Positions 18,609 through 26,369 of a DNA stretch of 64,000 bases are shown piece by piece. Under the pieces are notes generated by a model. It made no database searches, was not told the origin of the DNA, and saw only the letters and a list, made by a program, of their open reading frames with translations. Origin of the DNA: Chlorobiaceae bacterium (GTDB lineage Bacteria > Bacteroidota > Chlorobiia > Chlorobiales > Chlorobiaceae). The translations under genes were made by a program, and so were the position numbers. The stretch's first letter is position 1, and each line of letters starts with the position of its first letter. The stretch lies in NCBI GenBank assembly GCA_013334925.1, contig JAAXWP010000002.1:62001-126000 (forward strand). Direction: 5' to 3'.

Positions 18609-19214
18609 TCACCTCCAGTTCAGAAAAAACGCGATGGACAGGATATGTGCGAGTGTCAACGCCAGAAGAAACGAAACCAGTGGCATGTGAATTGTCCTCC
18701 ATTGTTCCATTGTCTTCACGGTCACCAGATCCCAGAAATATGGCTGATCTACCCTGAAGTCATCAGTTTCCGGAGAGTCTGCAAGACCAAGCTGCTTTTT
18801 CTTCATACGGACCTCTTCTCTCAGCTTTCTGAGCAGGTATTGCCCGACATGACCACTTGCCGTCACCACGAGCATCAGAGTGGTGGCCGCCCAGGGGATC
18901 AACGCGTTGAAATGCACGCCGGAATGTACCATGATCATGAGCGTTCCCACCCATCCTGCGTTACAGTGAATACGCAGAAAGAATTTCATCGTTCCGCTGG
19001 TTACCAGCTTCTGTTTGCGGGCGGAATAGACGAATGAAAATACCAGGAATACCGTACCGACAGGACCCAGATAACGACCGATCCAGGAAAGACCCGCAAC
19101 ATGAAGCAGATAATCGATTGACAGGGCGGCTGCAAGAAGCAGCAGGTAGGATAGAGTGAGCGGAAGGGCCCGCTGAATGAGCACGGATTGCCACATGAGT
19201 CGACAGATATTCAC
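18609..19214 (-). CDS. b-type cytochrome-like integral membrane protein
   Basis: A 201-residue membrane protein with about five or six hydrophobic segments. Paired histidines in or near helices (HCNAGW, MVHSGVHFN, SGHVGQ, IHMPL, LAHILS) are placed as in diheme cytochrome b561/ferric-reductase-like domains. It ends 4 nt before the multihaem cytochrome start, with the cytochrome's GGAGG overlapping its stop, so the two form an operon and probably a complex. The inferred role is to pass electrons from the quinone pool to the 16-haem cytochrome, or the reverse. I do not recognise a named family with certainty. Confidence 0.65.
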   Translation of the reverse strand: MNICRLMWQSVLIQRALPLTLSYLLLLAAALSIDYLLHVAGLSWIGRYLGPVGTVFLVFSFVYSARKQKLVTSGTMKFFLRIHCNAGWVGTLMIMVHSGVHFNALIPWAATTLMLVVTASGHVGQYLLRKLREEVRMKKKQLGLADSPETDDFRVDQPYFWDLVTVKTMEQWRTIHMPLVSFLLALTLAHILSIAFFLNWR

Positions 19215-19274
19215 CAGTTATTGAAACCATGGCAACAAGATATCTGTGGCAACTTAAAGTGGCCTGAAACGAAG

Positions 19275-19290
19275 CTTAAAAAACACTTAA
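19275..19290. promoter_or_regulatory. Possible OmpR-type direct repeat before cytochrome operon
   Basis: CTTAA at 19275-19279 and 19286-19290 are 11 bp apart, the spacing at which OmpR/PhoB regulators bind tandem half-sites. They lie 60-75 bp upstream of the cytochrome b-like start. A similar 11-bp repeat occurs at 22102-22121. Confidence 0.3.
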
Positions 19291-20711
19291 TTCTCAGTGA
19301 GCGGGAAGGTGAGCTGAAATACCGTACCGTGGTTTTCACGACTCGTCACGGCTATGTCTATGTGCTGGAGATCGGCAAGTCTTCTGACAATCGAAAGACC
19401 AAGACCTGAACCGCCGGTGTTCGAACTTCTCGATTCGTCGACCCGGTAGAATCTCTTGAATATGCTCTCCAGTTTCGCTTCGGGAATACCGATGCCATGA
19501 TCCTCGATCACACAAACCGGTCGACCATTCAGGCTATCGATCCGTAACGAAACTCCGGATCCGTCCGCAGAGTACTTGATTGCGTTGGAAAGCATGTTTT
19601 CAAGCATGATCTCGAGCATGGCCGGATCAGCAGCCACATTACCTGCATAGCCGATCGAAAGATCGAGCGTTATGTTCCGCACGGCAGCAATCGGGGTCAT
19701 TCTCGATATCACGGTTTCGATCAACTGGCCGGGATAGAGTAAAACAATATTCGGGCTCGTCGTATCGCTTTCGCAACGGGCAAGCAAAAGCAGCTGGTCG
19801 ATGAGTCGGGCCATACGGTTCAGCTCATCGAGACAGTAACGGATCCGCTCCTCGTAATGCCCTGTGTCACGGGGCTTCCGGACCAGGACATCAAGCGTGC
19901 CTTTAACGACGGCCAGTGGGGTTTTCAGCTCATGCGATGCATCTGCCGTGAATTGCTTTTCGCGCTGGAAAGCATCCTGGAGACGATCGAGCAGTGCATT
20001 GATGGTGACGCTCAGGCGATAGAGCTCGTCCTGATTGGATGGCAACGGCATACGCAAGCCAAGGTTTGCCTGACTTATCGATTCTGCCGTCGAGATAACC
20101 TCCTCGACCGGCTGAATGCTTTTGCCGGCAATCAGACGGGTTACCACAAAAAGCGTCAGAATGACAATGGGGTAGGAAACGAGGACGATATACTTCATGT
20201 CGCGCAACACGATCATGGCACTTTTGAGTGGAACAGCCACGATCAGGTATCCTTCGACCGCTCCGTTACGGCCCACGAGTGGCACCTGCACCTGACGGAG
20301 TGTCGATTGCCCAAGTTCCGAGGTGAAATAACGCACTCCTGCGTAGGAGGGTCTGAAGGTAAGCACGTTCTGTGCGAGGTTTGCCGTCTTGCTGACCACT
20401 CGCCCTGCATTGTCCACGAGCTGGACATACTCCGGATCGATCTCGGCGACTTTCCTGACCTTATGACGGCTTTGATGTCTGCCCTCACGGGCTTCGTCAA
20501 GCCCCATCTCTTTAAGCCGATCGAAATCACACACATCGAGCTCGTGGACATGTGAATCAGAGAGGGTTTCATTCACCTCGTGCCGCAACTCCTCATCGAA
20601 ATGATTGTATACCACTCCGTCAACGGTGAGGAAAATGACCGTAAACACAACAGCCATAAGAATCGCCGATGTTCCGGTGTAATAGAGCGCTATGCGGTTA
20701 CGCAGGCTCAT
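19287..20711 (-). CDS. Sensor histidine kinase, CusS/QseC type
   Basis: Inner-membrane kinase partner of the regulator encoded just upstream. It has TM1 (about 10-30), a periplasmic sensor of about 140 residues, TM2, HAMP, HisKA with FTADASHELKTPLAVV, and an HATPase domain ending in GSGLGLSIVRRLA. The open frame reaches 20765, where TGATG overlaps the regulator stop, but ATG 20709-20711 begins the usual MSLRNRIALYYTG leader and has GGAGG 9 nt upstream, so I prefer it. The sensor region contains a His-rich stretch (HSHVHELDV, RHQSRHKVRK), which could bind metal. The neighbouring cytochromes and DUF4405 protein point to a redox or metal signal. Confidence 0.9.
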   Translation of the reverse strand: MSLRNRIALYYTGTSAILMAVVFTVIFLTVDGVVYNHFDEELRHEVNETLSDSHVHELDVCDFDRLKEMGLDEAREGRHQSRHKVRKVAEIDPEYVQLVDNAGRVVSKTANLAQNVLTFRPSYAGVRYFTSELGQSTLRQVQVPLVGRNGAVEGYLIVAVPLKSAMIVLRDMKYIVLVSYPIVILTLFVVTRLIAGKSIQPVEEVISTAESISQANLGLRMPLPSNQDELYRLSVTINALLDRLQDAFQREKQFTADASHELKTPLAVVKGTLDVLVRKPRDTGHYEERIRYCLDELNRMARLIDQLLLLARCESDTTSPNIVLLYPGQLIETVISRMTPIAAVRNITLDLSIGYAGNVAADPAMLEIMLENMLSNAIKYSADGSGVSLRIDSLNGRPVCVIEDHGIGIPEAKLESIFKRFYRVDESRSSNTGGSGLGLSIVRRLADLQHIDIAVTSRENHGTVFQLTFPLTEN

Positions 20712-20764
20712 AGCCGGTAACCTCCGGCTTCCATTGATAACCCCGGTACCCGACCGTAGACGCA

Positions 20765-21445
20765 TCAGGCCTCCCTGACGTTACTCTTCACTATATAGCC
20801 GATCCCCCTCATGGTCTGAATGAGACCATCGCAACCCGCAGCTTCGAGTTTGCGCCGGAGAAAATTGATATAGACATCGATAACGGAGGTATCGGAATAG
20901 AAATGGATATCCCACACATGCTCGATGATACGGCTTCGTGAACAGGGACGGTCCTTGTTGCGCACCAGGTATTCGAGAAGGGAGAACTCCTTCGGTGTCA
21001 GAGTCAATTCAAGGTCATTGCAGAAGACCTGGTGTGTTACCGGATTGATGGTGAGCGGCCCGGCGGAGAGAACCTCTCCGCCCTGACCTGCACTCCTGAG
21101 TTGCACCCGTATACGGGCAAGCACCTCTTCGAATTCAAAAGGCTTCCTGATGTAGTCATTGGCTCCGCTCTCAAGGCCAAACACCACATCTTCAAGTGTA
21201 TCCCTGGCGGTAAGAAACAGAATCGGTACGCTGGAAGATGACTGGCGGATATGCCGGCAGACATCGATTCCGCTGAGCCCGGGAATCATCCAGTCCACCA
21301 TGATCAGGTCATAGTCATTGGTCATGGCAAGATCGAGGCCACTTTTGCCATCATAAGCGACATCGACAGCATAGCACTCCTCCTCGAGGCCCTCCTTGAG
21401 AAACCTGGCGATTCCCGGTTCATCTTCGATAATGAGCAGTCTCAT
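20765..21445 (-). CDS. OmpR-family response regulator
   Basis: A 226-residue regulator with an N-terminal receiver (EDE acidic pocket, phosphoacceptor Asp in LIMVDWMIPG, Lys in DYIRKPF) and a C-terminal winged helix (LTPKEFSLLEYLV, then VIDVYINFLRRKL). It resembles CusR/QseB-like metal or redox regulators. It overlaps the kinase gene and is preceded by the DUF4405 gene after a 12-bp gap, forming a three-gene unit. An 11-bp-spaced repeat of TTAAAATTC about 110 bp upstream of that unit is a likely binding site for it. Confidence 0.92.
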   Translation of the reverse strand: MRLLIIEDEPGIARFLKEGLEEECYAVDVAYDGKSGLDLAMTNDYDLIMVDWMIPGLSGIDVCRHIRQSSSSVPILFLTARDTLEDVVFGLESGANDYIRKPFEFEEVLARIRVQLRSAGQGGEVLSAGPLTINPVTHQVFCNDLELTLTPKEFSLLEYLVRNKDRPCSRSRIIEHVWDIHFYSDTSVIDVYINFLRRKLEAAGCDGLIQTMRGIGYIVKSNVREA

Positions 21446-21457
21446 GCACGATTCCGT

Positions 21458-21994
21458 TTAATCACGATCTCCATCACGATCTGATTTGCCATCCCCATCT
21501 CCGAAAAGTAATGCGAGAACCGCCCGGCTCTCTTTGCCGTTACGGGCAGCAATCTCCTTCAGGGTCATCGATTTGTCAACTGCTGATATCCCCTTTGCCG
21601 AAAGCAGGCCCGCAAGTTCTTCGGGAGTTTTCTTTGCCACCAGAGCAACCGTTTCCAGAGAGGAGGACTCCAGTGCAACTGCAGCAGCCATCACGGTGTG
21701 CTTTCCGCCTTCCTCTTTTTCACCGAACACCGGTAAAAGAGAGCTCACGGTGACCAGTGCTGCAACACCTATGATGACGAGCGCCGGTTTTCTTGAAAAG
21801 TAACCGGTGAACGCCTTCCAGTTTGCAAGCAGGTGAAGGGCAACACCGCCAACGAGCAACCAGCCAAGCCATTTGTGTACCGGCTCTACCGCTCCCATTT
21901 CAATATCAAAAAAAATCAGCAGTCCGGTAACAGCGGAAATGATAAACGAGCCGATAGCCAGCGGTGTCGCCCAGGTTTTAATCGATGAATTCAT
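21458..21994 (-). CDS. DUF4405 membrane protein with acidic tail
   Basis: A 178-residue membrane protein. The first 90 residues hold three helices with VHKWLGWLLVGGVALHLLANW, the DUF4405 pattern with two conserved His residues, a possible haem-b site as in small cytochrome b-like domains. The C-terminal half is soluble, contains a SAP-like segment (TPEELAGLLSAKGISAVD) and closes with an Asp-rich DGDGKSDRDGDRD tail. It is first in the operon with the OmpR-type system, so it may be a sensor accessory or an electron-transfer protein under its control. Confidence 0.75.
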   Translation of the reverse strand: MNSSIKTWATPLAIGSFIISAVTGLLIFFDIEMGAVEPVHKWLGWLLVGGVALHLLANWKAFTGYFSRKPALVIIGVAALVTVSSLLPVFGEKEEGGKHTVMAAAVALESSSLETVALVAKKTPEELAGLLSAKGISAVDKSMTLKEIAARNGKESRAVLALLFGDGDGKSDRDGDRD

Positions 21995-22101
21995 AGCCTT
22001 CTCAACATTCTGTGGTTTATGATGTTTGCGTCGATCCTCCAGTGCGGAAAACCAACGATCAAAAGTAAGACCATCATGTTTAAAGAGGCCTTAGCCCTGG
22101 A

Positions 22102-22121
22102 TTAAAATTCCCTTAAAATTC
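22102..22121 (-). promoter_or_regulatory. Direct repeat upstream of DUF4405-regulator operon
   Basis: TTAAAATTC occurs at 22102-22110 and again at 22113-22121, an 11-bp period typical of OmpR/PhoB-family operators. It lies 108-127 bp upstream of the DUF4405 start. Autoregulation by the regulator at 20765-21445 is inferred. Confidence 0.45.
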
Positions 22122-22225
22122 TGGTGCAGGCTGACCGCTCCGTCTGGTGCATCCAGCAGCCATGACGGAGGGCTTGCACAGAAGGCTGACAAAATGGACA
22201 AACGGTCCGGTCAATCTGCCAGAAT

Positions 22226-22756
22226 TCAGAATGTCCTCACCGGCCGGACATAATTGTTGTCGAGTTTGTATCCGAGGTTTCTTTCACCTGACCGGAAGCT
22301 CTGATCCCAGGCATCGTTTTTGTCGCTTTCGCTCGAGGACCAGTAGTAATGGCGATCCCTGAACCCGCCAATGGCAAAACGGTTGACATACAGTCTGGTC
22401 AATTCTTCCATGTTCGGAAGGCGCCAGTCCCTGAAACCGCCACCACGGTACTCCCTGCATGCTTTCACAGCCTTCTCCCAGGTGTAGCCGGCACCCAGAT
22501 CCTCTTTTGCCGCAATAAGTCCATGAGTCTGGCCAGCAACATAATTTCGATCCCCCTGCCTGAAAATGTATGCCACCTTGCCACCACCAAAACTGTCACC
22601 GACCTTGAGATCAGCCGTTGCTGACGGTGCAGCTTCAGGTGTTACCGCAGCGTATGCTTTCGGAACCGTTACCGGCACCAGCAAAGATCCCGTAAGGCAG
22701 AGCCCGGCCATCGTTTTACCGGCCCTGGAAAAAACTGAACGCATGACTGTTGTCAT
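22226..22756 (-). CDS. Secreted DUF1566 (Lcl C-terminal) domain protein
   Basis: A 176-residue exported protein with a signal peptide (residues 1-36, cut near AYAA) and a DUF1566 domain. The family pattern is visible: VGDSFGGGKVAYIF, the EDLGAGYTWEKAVKAC helix, RDWRLPNMEEL, YYWSSSE and the C-terminal VRPVRTF. This fold is related to sulfatase-modifying/FISUMP-type surface domains, and the role is unknown. GGGGGTG ahead of the ATG supports the start. A second, more divergent member lies at 32816-33460. It is a single-gene unit; the upstream region holds a TTAACGATTGTTAA palindrome. Confidence 0.85.
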   Translation of the reverse strand: MTTVMRSVFSRAGKTMAGLCLTGSLLVPVTVPKAYAAVTPEAAPSATADLKVGDSFGGGKVAYIFRQGDRNYVAGQTHGLIAAKEDLGAGYTWEKAVKACREYRGGGFRDWRLPNMEELTRLYVNRFAIGGFRDRHYYWSSSESDKNDAWDQSFRSGERNLGYKLDNNYVRPVRTF

Positions 22757-22930
22757 AATACACCCCCGTTGATTTGAATTTTCCGGCCATCTGATTCCAT
22801 GCTGCCTGAACTGGTCCCGAGCTGAACTGGGAACCCCGGGTTCACGACAGTTGCAAACACCTGATGGCCGGTGATTGAAAATTTGAGTGAACTTACTCCT
22901 TAATAATAAGTTCCGAATCTTAAACCATTA

Positions 22931-22944
22931 TTAACGATTGTTAA
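22931..22944. promoter_or_regulatory. Palindrome TTAACGATTGTTAA
   Basis: The best copy of the recurring TTAACRATYGTTAA motif. It is about 175 bp upstream of the DUF1566 start and 30 bp from a terminator. Confidence 0.45.
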
Positions 22945-22973
22945 AATTTGTCTAAAAAAGCACACAGCACAAA

Positions 22974-23004
22974 AAAAAAGCCCCTCATCTGAAGGGGCTT
23001 TTTT
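22974..23004. terminator. Bidirectional intrinsic terminator
   Basis: AAAAAAGCCCCT (22974-22985) pairs with AGGGGCTTTTTT (22993-23004), with a 7-nt loop and an A-run or T-run on either side. It terminates the small secreted-protein gene on the minus strand. Confidence 0.85.
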
Positions 23005-23099
23005 ACATGACAAGCGCGATAACCCGTCACCAGGTATTCATGTTTCAGAAAGCGATCGCACGGATAACCGGTTACTCAGGACAGGTTAAGTCAGGAACA

Positions 23100-23381
23100 T
23101 TATTTGCCGGGCTCTTTCATCTCTTCCGGTTTTGCCGTCTCTGTTTTTTTGACTGAGCTCTTTTTAACGGTTTTTTTCTTGACTGACGCTTTGGGTTTTG
23201 GCTTTGCTTCGGGCTTTACCGCAGGCTTCATCTCGGCTGCAGGTGCCGGTGAAGCCGGAGCGGCCGGTGCTACGGGTGCAGGTTTAGCTGGCGCGGCAGT
23301 CTCGGCTGCAACCGCAATACCACTGACTGCACCTGACATAAAAAGGGAAACGATAACTCCTGCAATGAGTCTTCTGTTCAT
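23100..23381 (-). CDS. Small secreted Ala/Pro/Lys-rich protein
   Basis: A 93-residue exported protein. MNRRLIAGVIVSLFMSG begins a signal peptide cut after AVA. The mature part is low complexity: an Ala/Pro stretch followed by Lys-rich repeats (KPKPKASVKKKTVKKSSVKK), ending acidic. The ATG at 23379-23381 has AGGAG at a good distance; a longer frame to 23432 is less likely. Such proteins may bind polyanions at the envelope, but no function is known. A run of eight G's lies 58 bp upstream of the start. Confidence 0.7.
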   Translation of the reverse strand: MNRRLIAGVIVSLFMSGAVSGIAVAAETAAPAKPAPVAPAAPASPAPAAEMKPAVKPEAKPKPKASVKKKTVKKSSVKKTETAKPEEMKEPGK

Positions 23382-23438
23382 GATAGATCTCCTTGTTAAG
23401 GGTACACATCGTTGTAGATGAAATGACAACAAAGGAGA

Positions 23439-23446
23439 GGGGGGGG
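23439..23446. repeat. Eight-G homopolymer upstream of small secreted protein
   Basis: A G8 tract in the promoter region of the gene at 23100-23381. Tracts of this kind can change length during replication and alter promoter spacing. Confidence 0.5.
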
Positions 23447-23610
23447 CTCCGGAAGTTTATACGCATGAGGTGTCATTTTCTTTCAAAAATTCAGATCACA
23501 GTCACCATTTTAATCCACAGAATAGCAAGCGGCATCATTGAATTCCTGAAAAAGAACAGCATCAAACGATTTGATTACAAGCACCTTTACAAAAAGAACC
23601 AGAACCTTGT

Positions 23611-24417
23611 TCAGAGGGAATAGAACGTATCATAGACCTTCCCGCCAGGCTTTTTATCGATCGTTTTCTTGTTGATCGCTCGACCGGCGCGCTTCTGATA
23701 TCTCTTTTCCCAGGGTTGAATGGAACTCGCTGTGAACGCAAGCTTTCCGGTTTTTACGCCGGTGATCTTGAGGTATTTGCCGGGTTCGAGCGATGTCCCT
23801 GCATTGATTTCGGTATCGTGAATATCTACTGTCCAGAACCGTTTTTTGTAGTCCATGACCACCAGAACTCCGAGGGGTTCAACCCGGCGTATGACTTTGC
23901 CGCCAAGCCACCCTTTTCTGGCCTGTGTCCATCGCTGTTCATTGGCGTATACAAGAGTGTCATAACCGTTGACGTTCTCGATCAGATAACGGTGTATGAG
24001 CTTGCCGACGTCAAACAGGTTCAGCAAACCGCTGAGCAGCAGACTCAGCAGAAGCGAACCGGCAATGACACGGATGGTCGGGTATCGATAGCCTTTCCTG
24101 GTATGCCTGAATCCATAGTAGGAGACCAGAATGAAGAGCAGCAATGCTGTGAGCCACAGGTAGGGGATGCTGACAAAGATATTTTCGACGATCGGCTGCT
24201 GAGCAAGAAACAGTGCGATGTTTCGGTGATCGACAACAAAATCCTGATCCACAAAGACATAGATGGCCGTAGCCATCGAGATGCTGCCGGTTATGACCGA
24301 GATAACCGCCAGGATCCAGAAAATGGAGCGCTTCAGAATAAAATGCCAGCGTGGAATCGGGACCACCTTCCTGCGCTCTATTTCGTCGAGTATCAGATCG
24401 GTACTGAACTGTGCCAT
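23611..24417 (-). CDS. Membrane protein co-transcribed with ECF sigma factor
   Basis: A 268-residue protein not assigned to a family. The N-terminus is cytoplasmic and short, followed by four hydrophobic segments (about 28-55, 82-102, 115-135 and neighbouring) and a soluble C-terminal half of about 130 residues with alternating beta-like stretches (GVLVVMDYKKRFWTVDI). It starts 10 bp after the sigma factor stop, so it occupies the position where an anti-sigma factor usually lies. It lacks a recognisable zinc anti-sigma motif, but could still restrain the sigma factor at the membrane. That role is inferred from position only. Confidence 0.55.
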   Translation of the reverse strand: MAQFSTDLILDEIERRKVVPIPRWHFILKRSIFWILAVISVITGSISMATAIYVFVDQDFVVDHRNIALFLAQQPIVENIFVSIPYLWLTALLLFILVSYYGFRHTRKGYRYPTIRVIAGSLLLSLLLSGLLNLFDVGKLIHRYLIENVNGYDTLVYANEQRWTQARKGWLGGKVIRRVEPLGVLVVMDYKKRFWTVDIHDTEINAGTSLEPGKYLKITGVKTGKLAFTASSIQPWEKRYQKRAGRAINKKTIDKKPGGKVYDTFYSL

Positions 24418-24427
24418 ACAACTGCCA

Positions 24428-25021
24428 TTATCTCTTTTCCAGAATACTTTTCATCTTTTTCTTTGCACGATTGATCAGGGTGGCAACCGTCCCTTCCGGC
24501 ATCTGAAGAATGTCAGAAATCTCCAGATACGATTTCTCTTCAAAAAACTTCAGGACGATAACGTCCCGATACCTGGTGTCGAGAGCATCGACAGCCGCCT
24601 GAATTTCCTTTGGACTGTAGCGGCCCTCATCGGCATCGTCGACACCGAGATCACCGACCATGTTTTCAAGCAGAAAAAAGTCCGCCTCCCTGTCTAATAC
24701 GGCGGGACGTATCTTTTCCTTTCGAAAAAAAGTGATTATTTCGTTGTGAGCTATCCGGTAGATCCAGGAAGAGAAGGGAAAGGAGTGATCATAATCATTG
24801 AGATGGAGGTAGGTCTTGATGAATATTTCCTGGAGAAGATCCTGTGCGGAAGCGGTGTTCCGGCATCCCAGCCGGACGATATAACGCATGAGCGGAGCCT
24901 CGTAGCGACTGACGATCGCAGCGAACGCATGCCGGTCTCCCAGTGTCAGGCGAACCAGTTCCTGGTCACTGCACGAAGATTTTGAATACTGAACGGAGTC
25001 GCTGGACATTACGCGTGACAA
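24428..25021 (-). CDS. ECF-family RNA polymerase sigma factor
   Basis: A 197-residue sigma-70-type extracytoplasmic function factor. Region 2 is clear (DLLQEIFIKTYLHL, then FSSWIYRIAHNEIITFFRK, about 65-105), and region 4 has YLEISDILQMPEGTVATLINRAKKKMK (helix-turn-helix, about 160-186), as in RpoE-like factors. The start could be the second Met at 25009. It is followed by the membrane protein at 23611, its likely regulatory partner. The target promoters and signal are not visible. Confidence 0.93.
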   Translation of the reverse strand: MSRVMSSDSVQYSKSSCSDQELVRLTLGDRHAFAAIVSRYEAPLMRYIVRLGCRNTASAQDLLQEIFIKTYLHLNDYDHSFPFSSWIYRIAHNEIITFFRKEKIRPAVLDREADFFLLENMVGDLGVDDADEGRYSPKEIQAAVDALDTRYRDVIVLKFFEEKSYLEISDILQMPEGTVATLINRAKKKMKSILEKR

Positions 25022-25123
25022 TCCCGGAATTTCACCAAGCAGACCTCATGAAACACAATTAACAAACCCATACGGAAGTACGACCTTCGCCATGTTCTCC
25101 CCCTTCTTTTCTTTCTGTTCCTG

Positions 25124-25642
25124 TTACAATAAACGGCTTGTCTGACGATACCGCAACACCACGACAAGGTAAAGCACAATGAGAAGATTGAGCGCAACAA
25201 ACGTGAATTTCATCCAGGAGAAACCTTTCGAGATCTCATAGAGTTCGATGGGCAGATAGATCCCGCCACTTGCCAGTGCAAACCATTCTGCCCATTTTTT
25301 TTCATACCAGAGCCCGAACGCTTCGATGAACCGTGCCACGGAATAGAGTGACGCAAGCATGGCAAGGTCACGGAGCCTCGTATCGGTAGCTTTTGAAAGG
25401 AGCTGGCTAAAAATAGCCGGGTACCGTTTTGCGGGATTCAGATGCAAATGAGCGATCAGTTGCCCGGCATAATCCTGCAGATCGTGATGTATCAGTGCCA
25501 GAAGGGAAAACCCGGCCACGAGCACCAAAAGACCCTTAAGCGCTTCAAAAAGGGCTATCGCCCTCAGACCTCCTGATTTCTCCCGATTCAACGTAACCAG
25601 AGCAATGGATTGTTCGACAAAGCCTGACAGACCCGCTTGCAA
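25124..25642 (-). CDS. DUF2127 membrane protein
   Basis: A 172-residue membrane protein. GLRAIALFEALKGLLVL opens a first helix, then a soluble loop with LHLNP, then helices ending in the IEAFGLWYEKKWAEWFA block characteristic of DUF2127. The function of this family is unknown. The longest frame begins with TTG at 25640-25642 without a ribosome site, and another TTG start at 25591 is possible, so the 5' end is uncertain. It stands alone upstream of the ECF sigma factor, on the same strand with a 102-bp gap. Confidence 0.75.
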   Translation of the reverse strand: MQAGLSGFVEQSIALVTLNREKSGGLRAIALFEALKGLLVLVAGFSLLALIHHDLQDYAGQLIAHLHLNPAKRYPAIFSQLLSKATDTRLRDLAMLASLYSVARFIEAFGLWYEKKWAEWFALASGGIYLPIELYEISKGFSWMKFTFVALNLLIVLYLVVVLRYRQTSRLL

Positions 25643-26369
25643 CAGGGGTCCAGTTTACCCATATGTATTATTTTTAAACGGCCTTTCAATGAACTGAATT
25701 GCAAAAACACGGTAAATCAAGCATCTCCAGCAGTCAATGACACAGAACGGAGCTGTTCTGTCAACCTTACCGGTAACCGTCACACATACCTGCCACCGTA
25801 ACGGAACTGCTTGTCGGGCGGCTCGTGTTGATCCGTTATGTGCATAAGGGAAAAGCTGAAAAGTGTCGTGAGCGGTCCGGGCACATGTCGAACGGGATAC
25901 AGAAACCTGAGTGTAAAAAGATGACATGAAGCGTTCGGGTACTGACCAATGCAGGTATCGGGTTGCGGAGCAGGTTTTCAGTGGCGACCATAAAAATTTA
26001 TTGCTTTTTCACACCCAGAAAATTAACAATCGTAATACACGAACATGAAAGAACGAATAAAAAAGGAATAAAATATCAACATATTCCACCGCAACAACTT
26101 ACCTATCAAAATCACACCAGACCATTAACAATCGTAATATCATTTCCACCATTAACGATATTTAACAAACATACTTGAACGACCCATAAACAATTGTTAT
26201 AAAAAGTCTTATCATCACAATGAAGCATTGCATGATCAAAAATCGAAATGTATATTCATTTCGATCCGCCAGAATGCACATAGCAAATCCGCATCCCTTT
26301 TTCATCATATAACTCATTCCTGAACAAGGAATCACTATAATACTTCATCCGTCTGAAGGGGGAGATTTT
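25643..26369. promoter_or_regulatory. Long AT-rich control region of the Psr operon
   Basis: 727 bp without a supported gene. The right half carries an exact 16-bp repeat ATTAACAATCGTAATA at 26022 and 26124, a related ATTAACGATATTTAAC at 26151 and a palindrome AACAATTGTT at 26189-26198. All fit, fully or partly, the TTAACRATYGTTAA consensus found upstream of other genes in the window. The clustering upstream of the molybdoenzyme operon suggests an operator array. Confidence 0.5.

Noticed and set aside
25655-25927. 90-codon minus-strand frame upstream of the Psr operon
   Set aside because: It has no ribosome site, and its Cys/Arg-rich composition is unlike the neighbouring genes.
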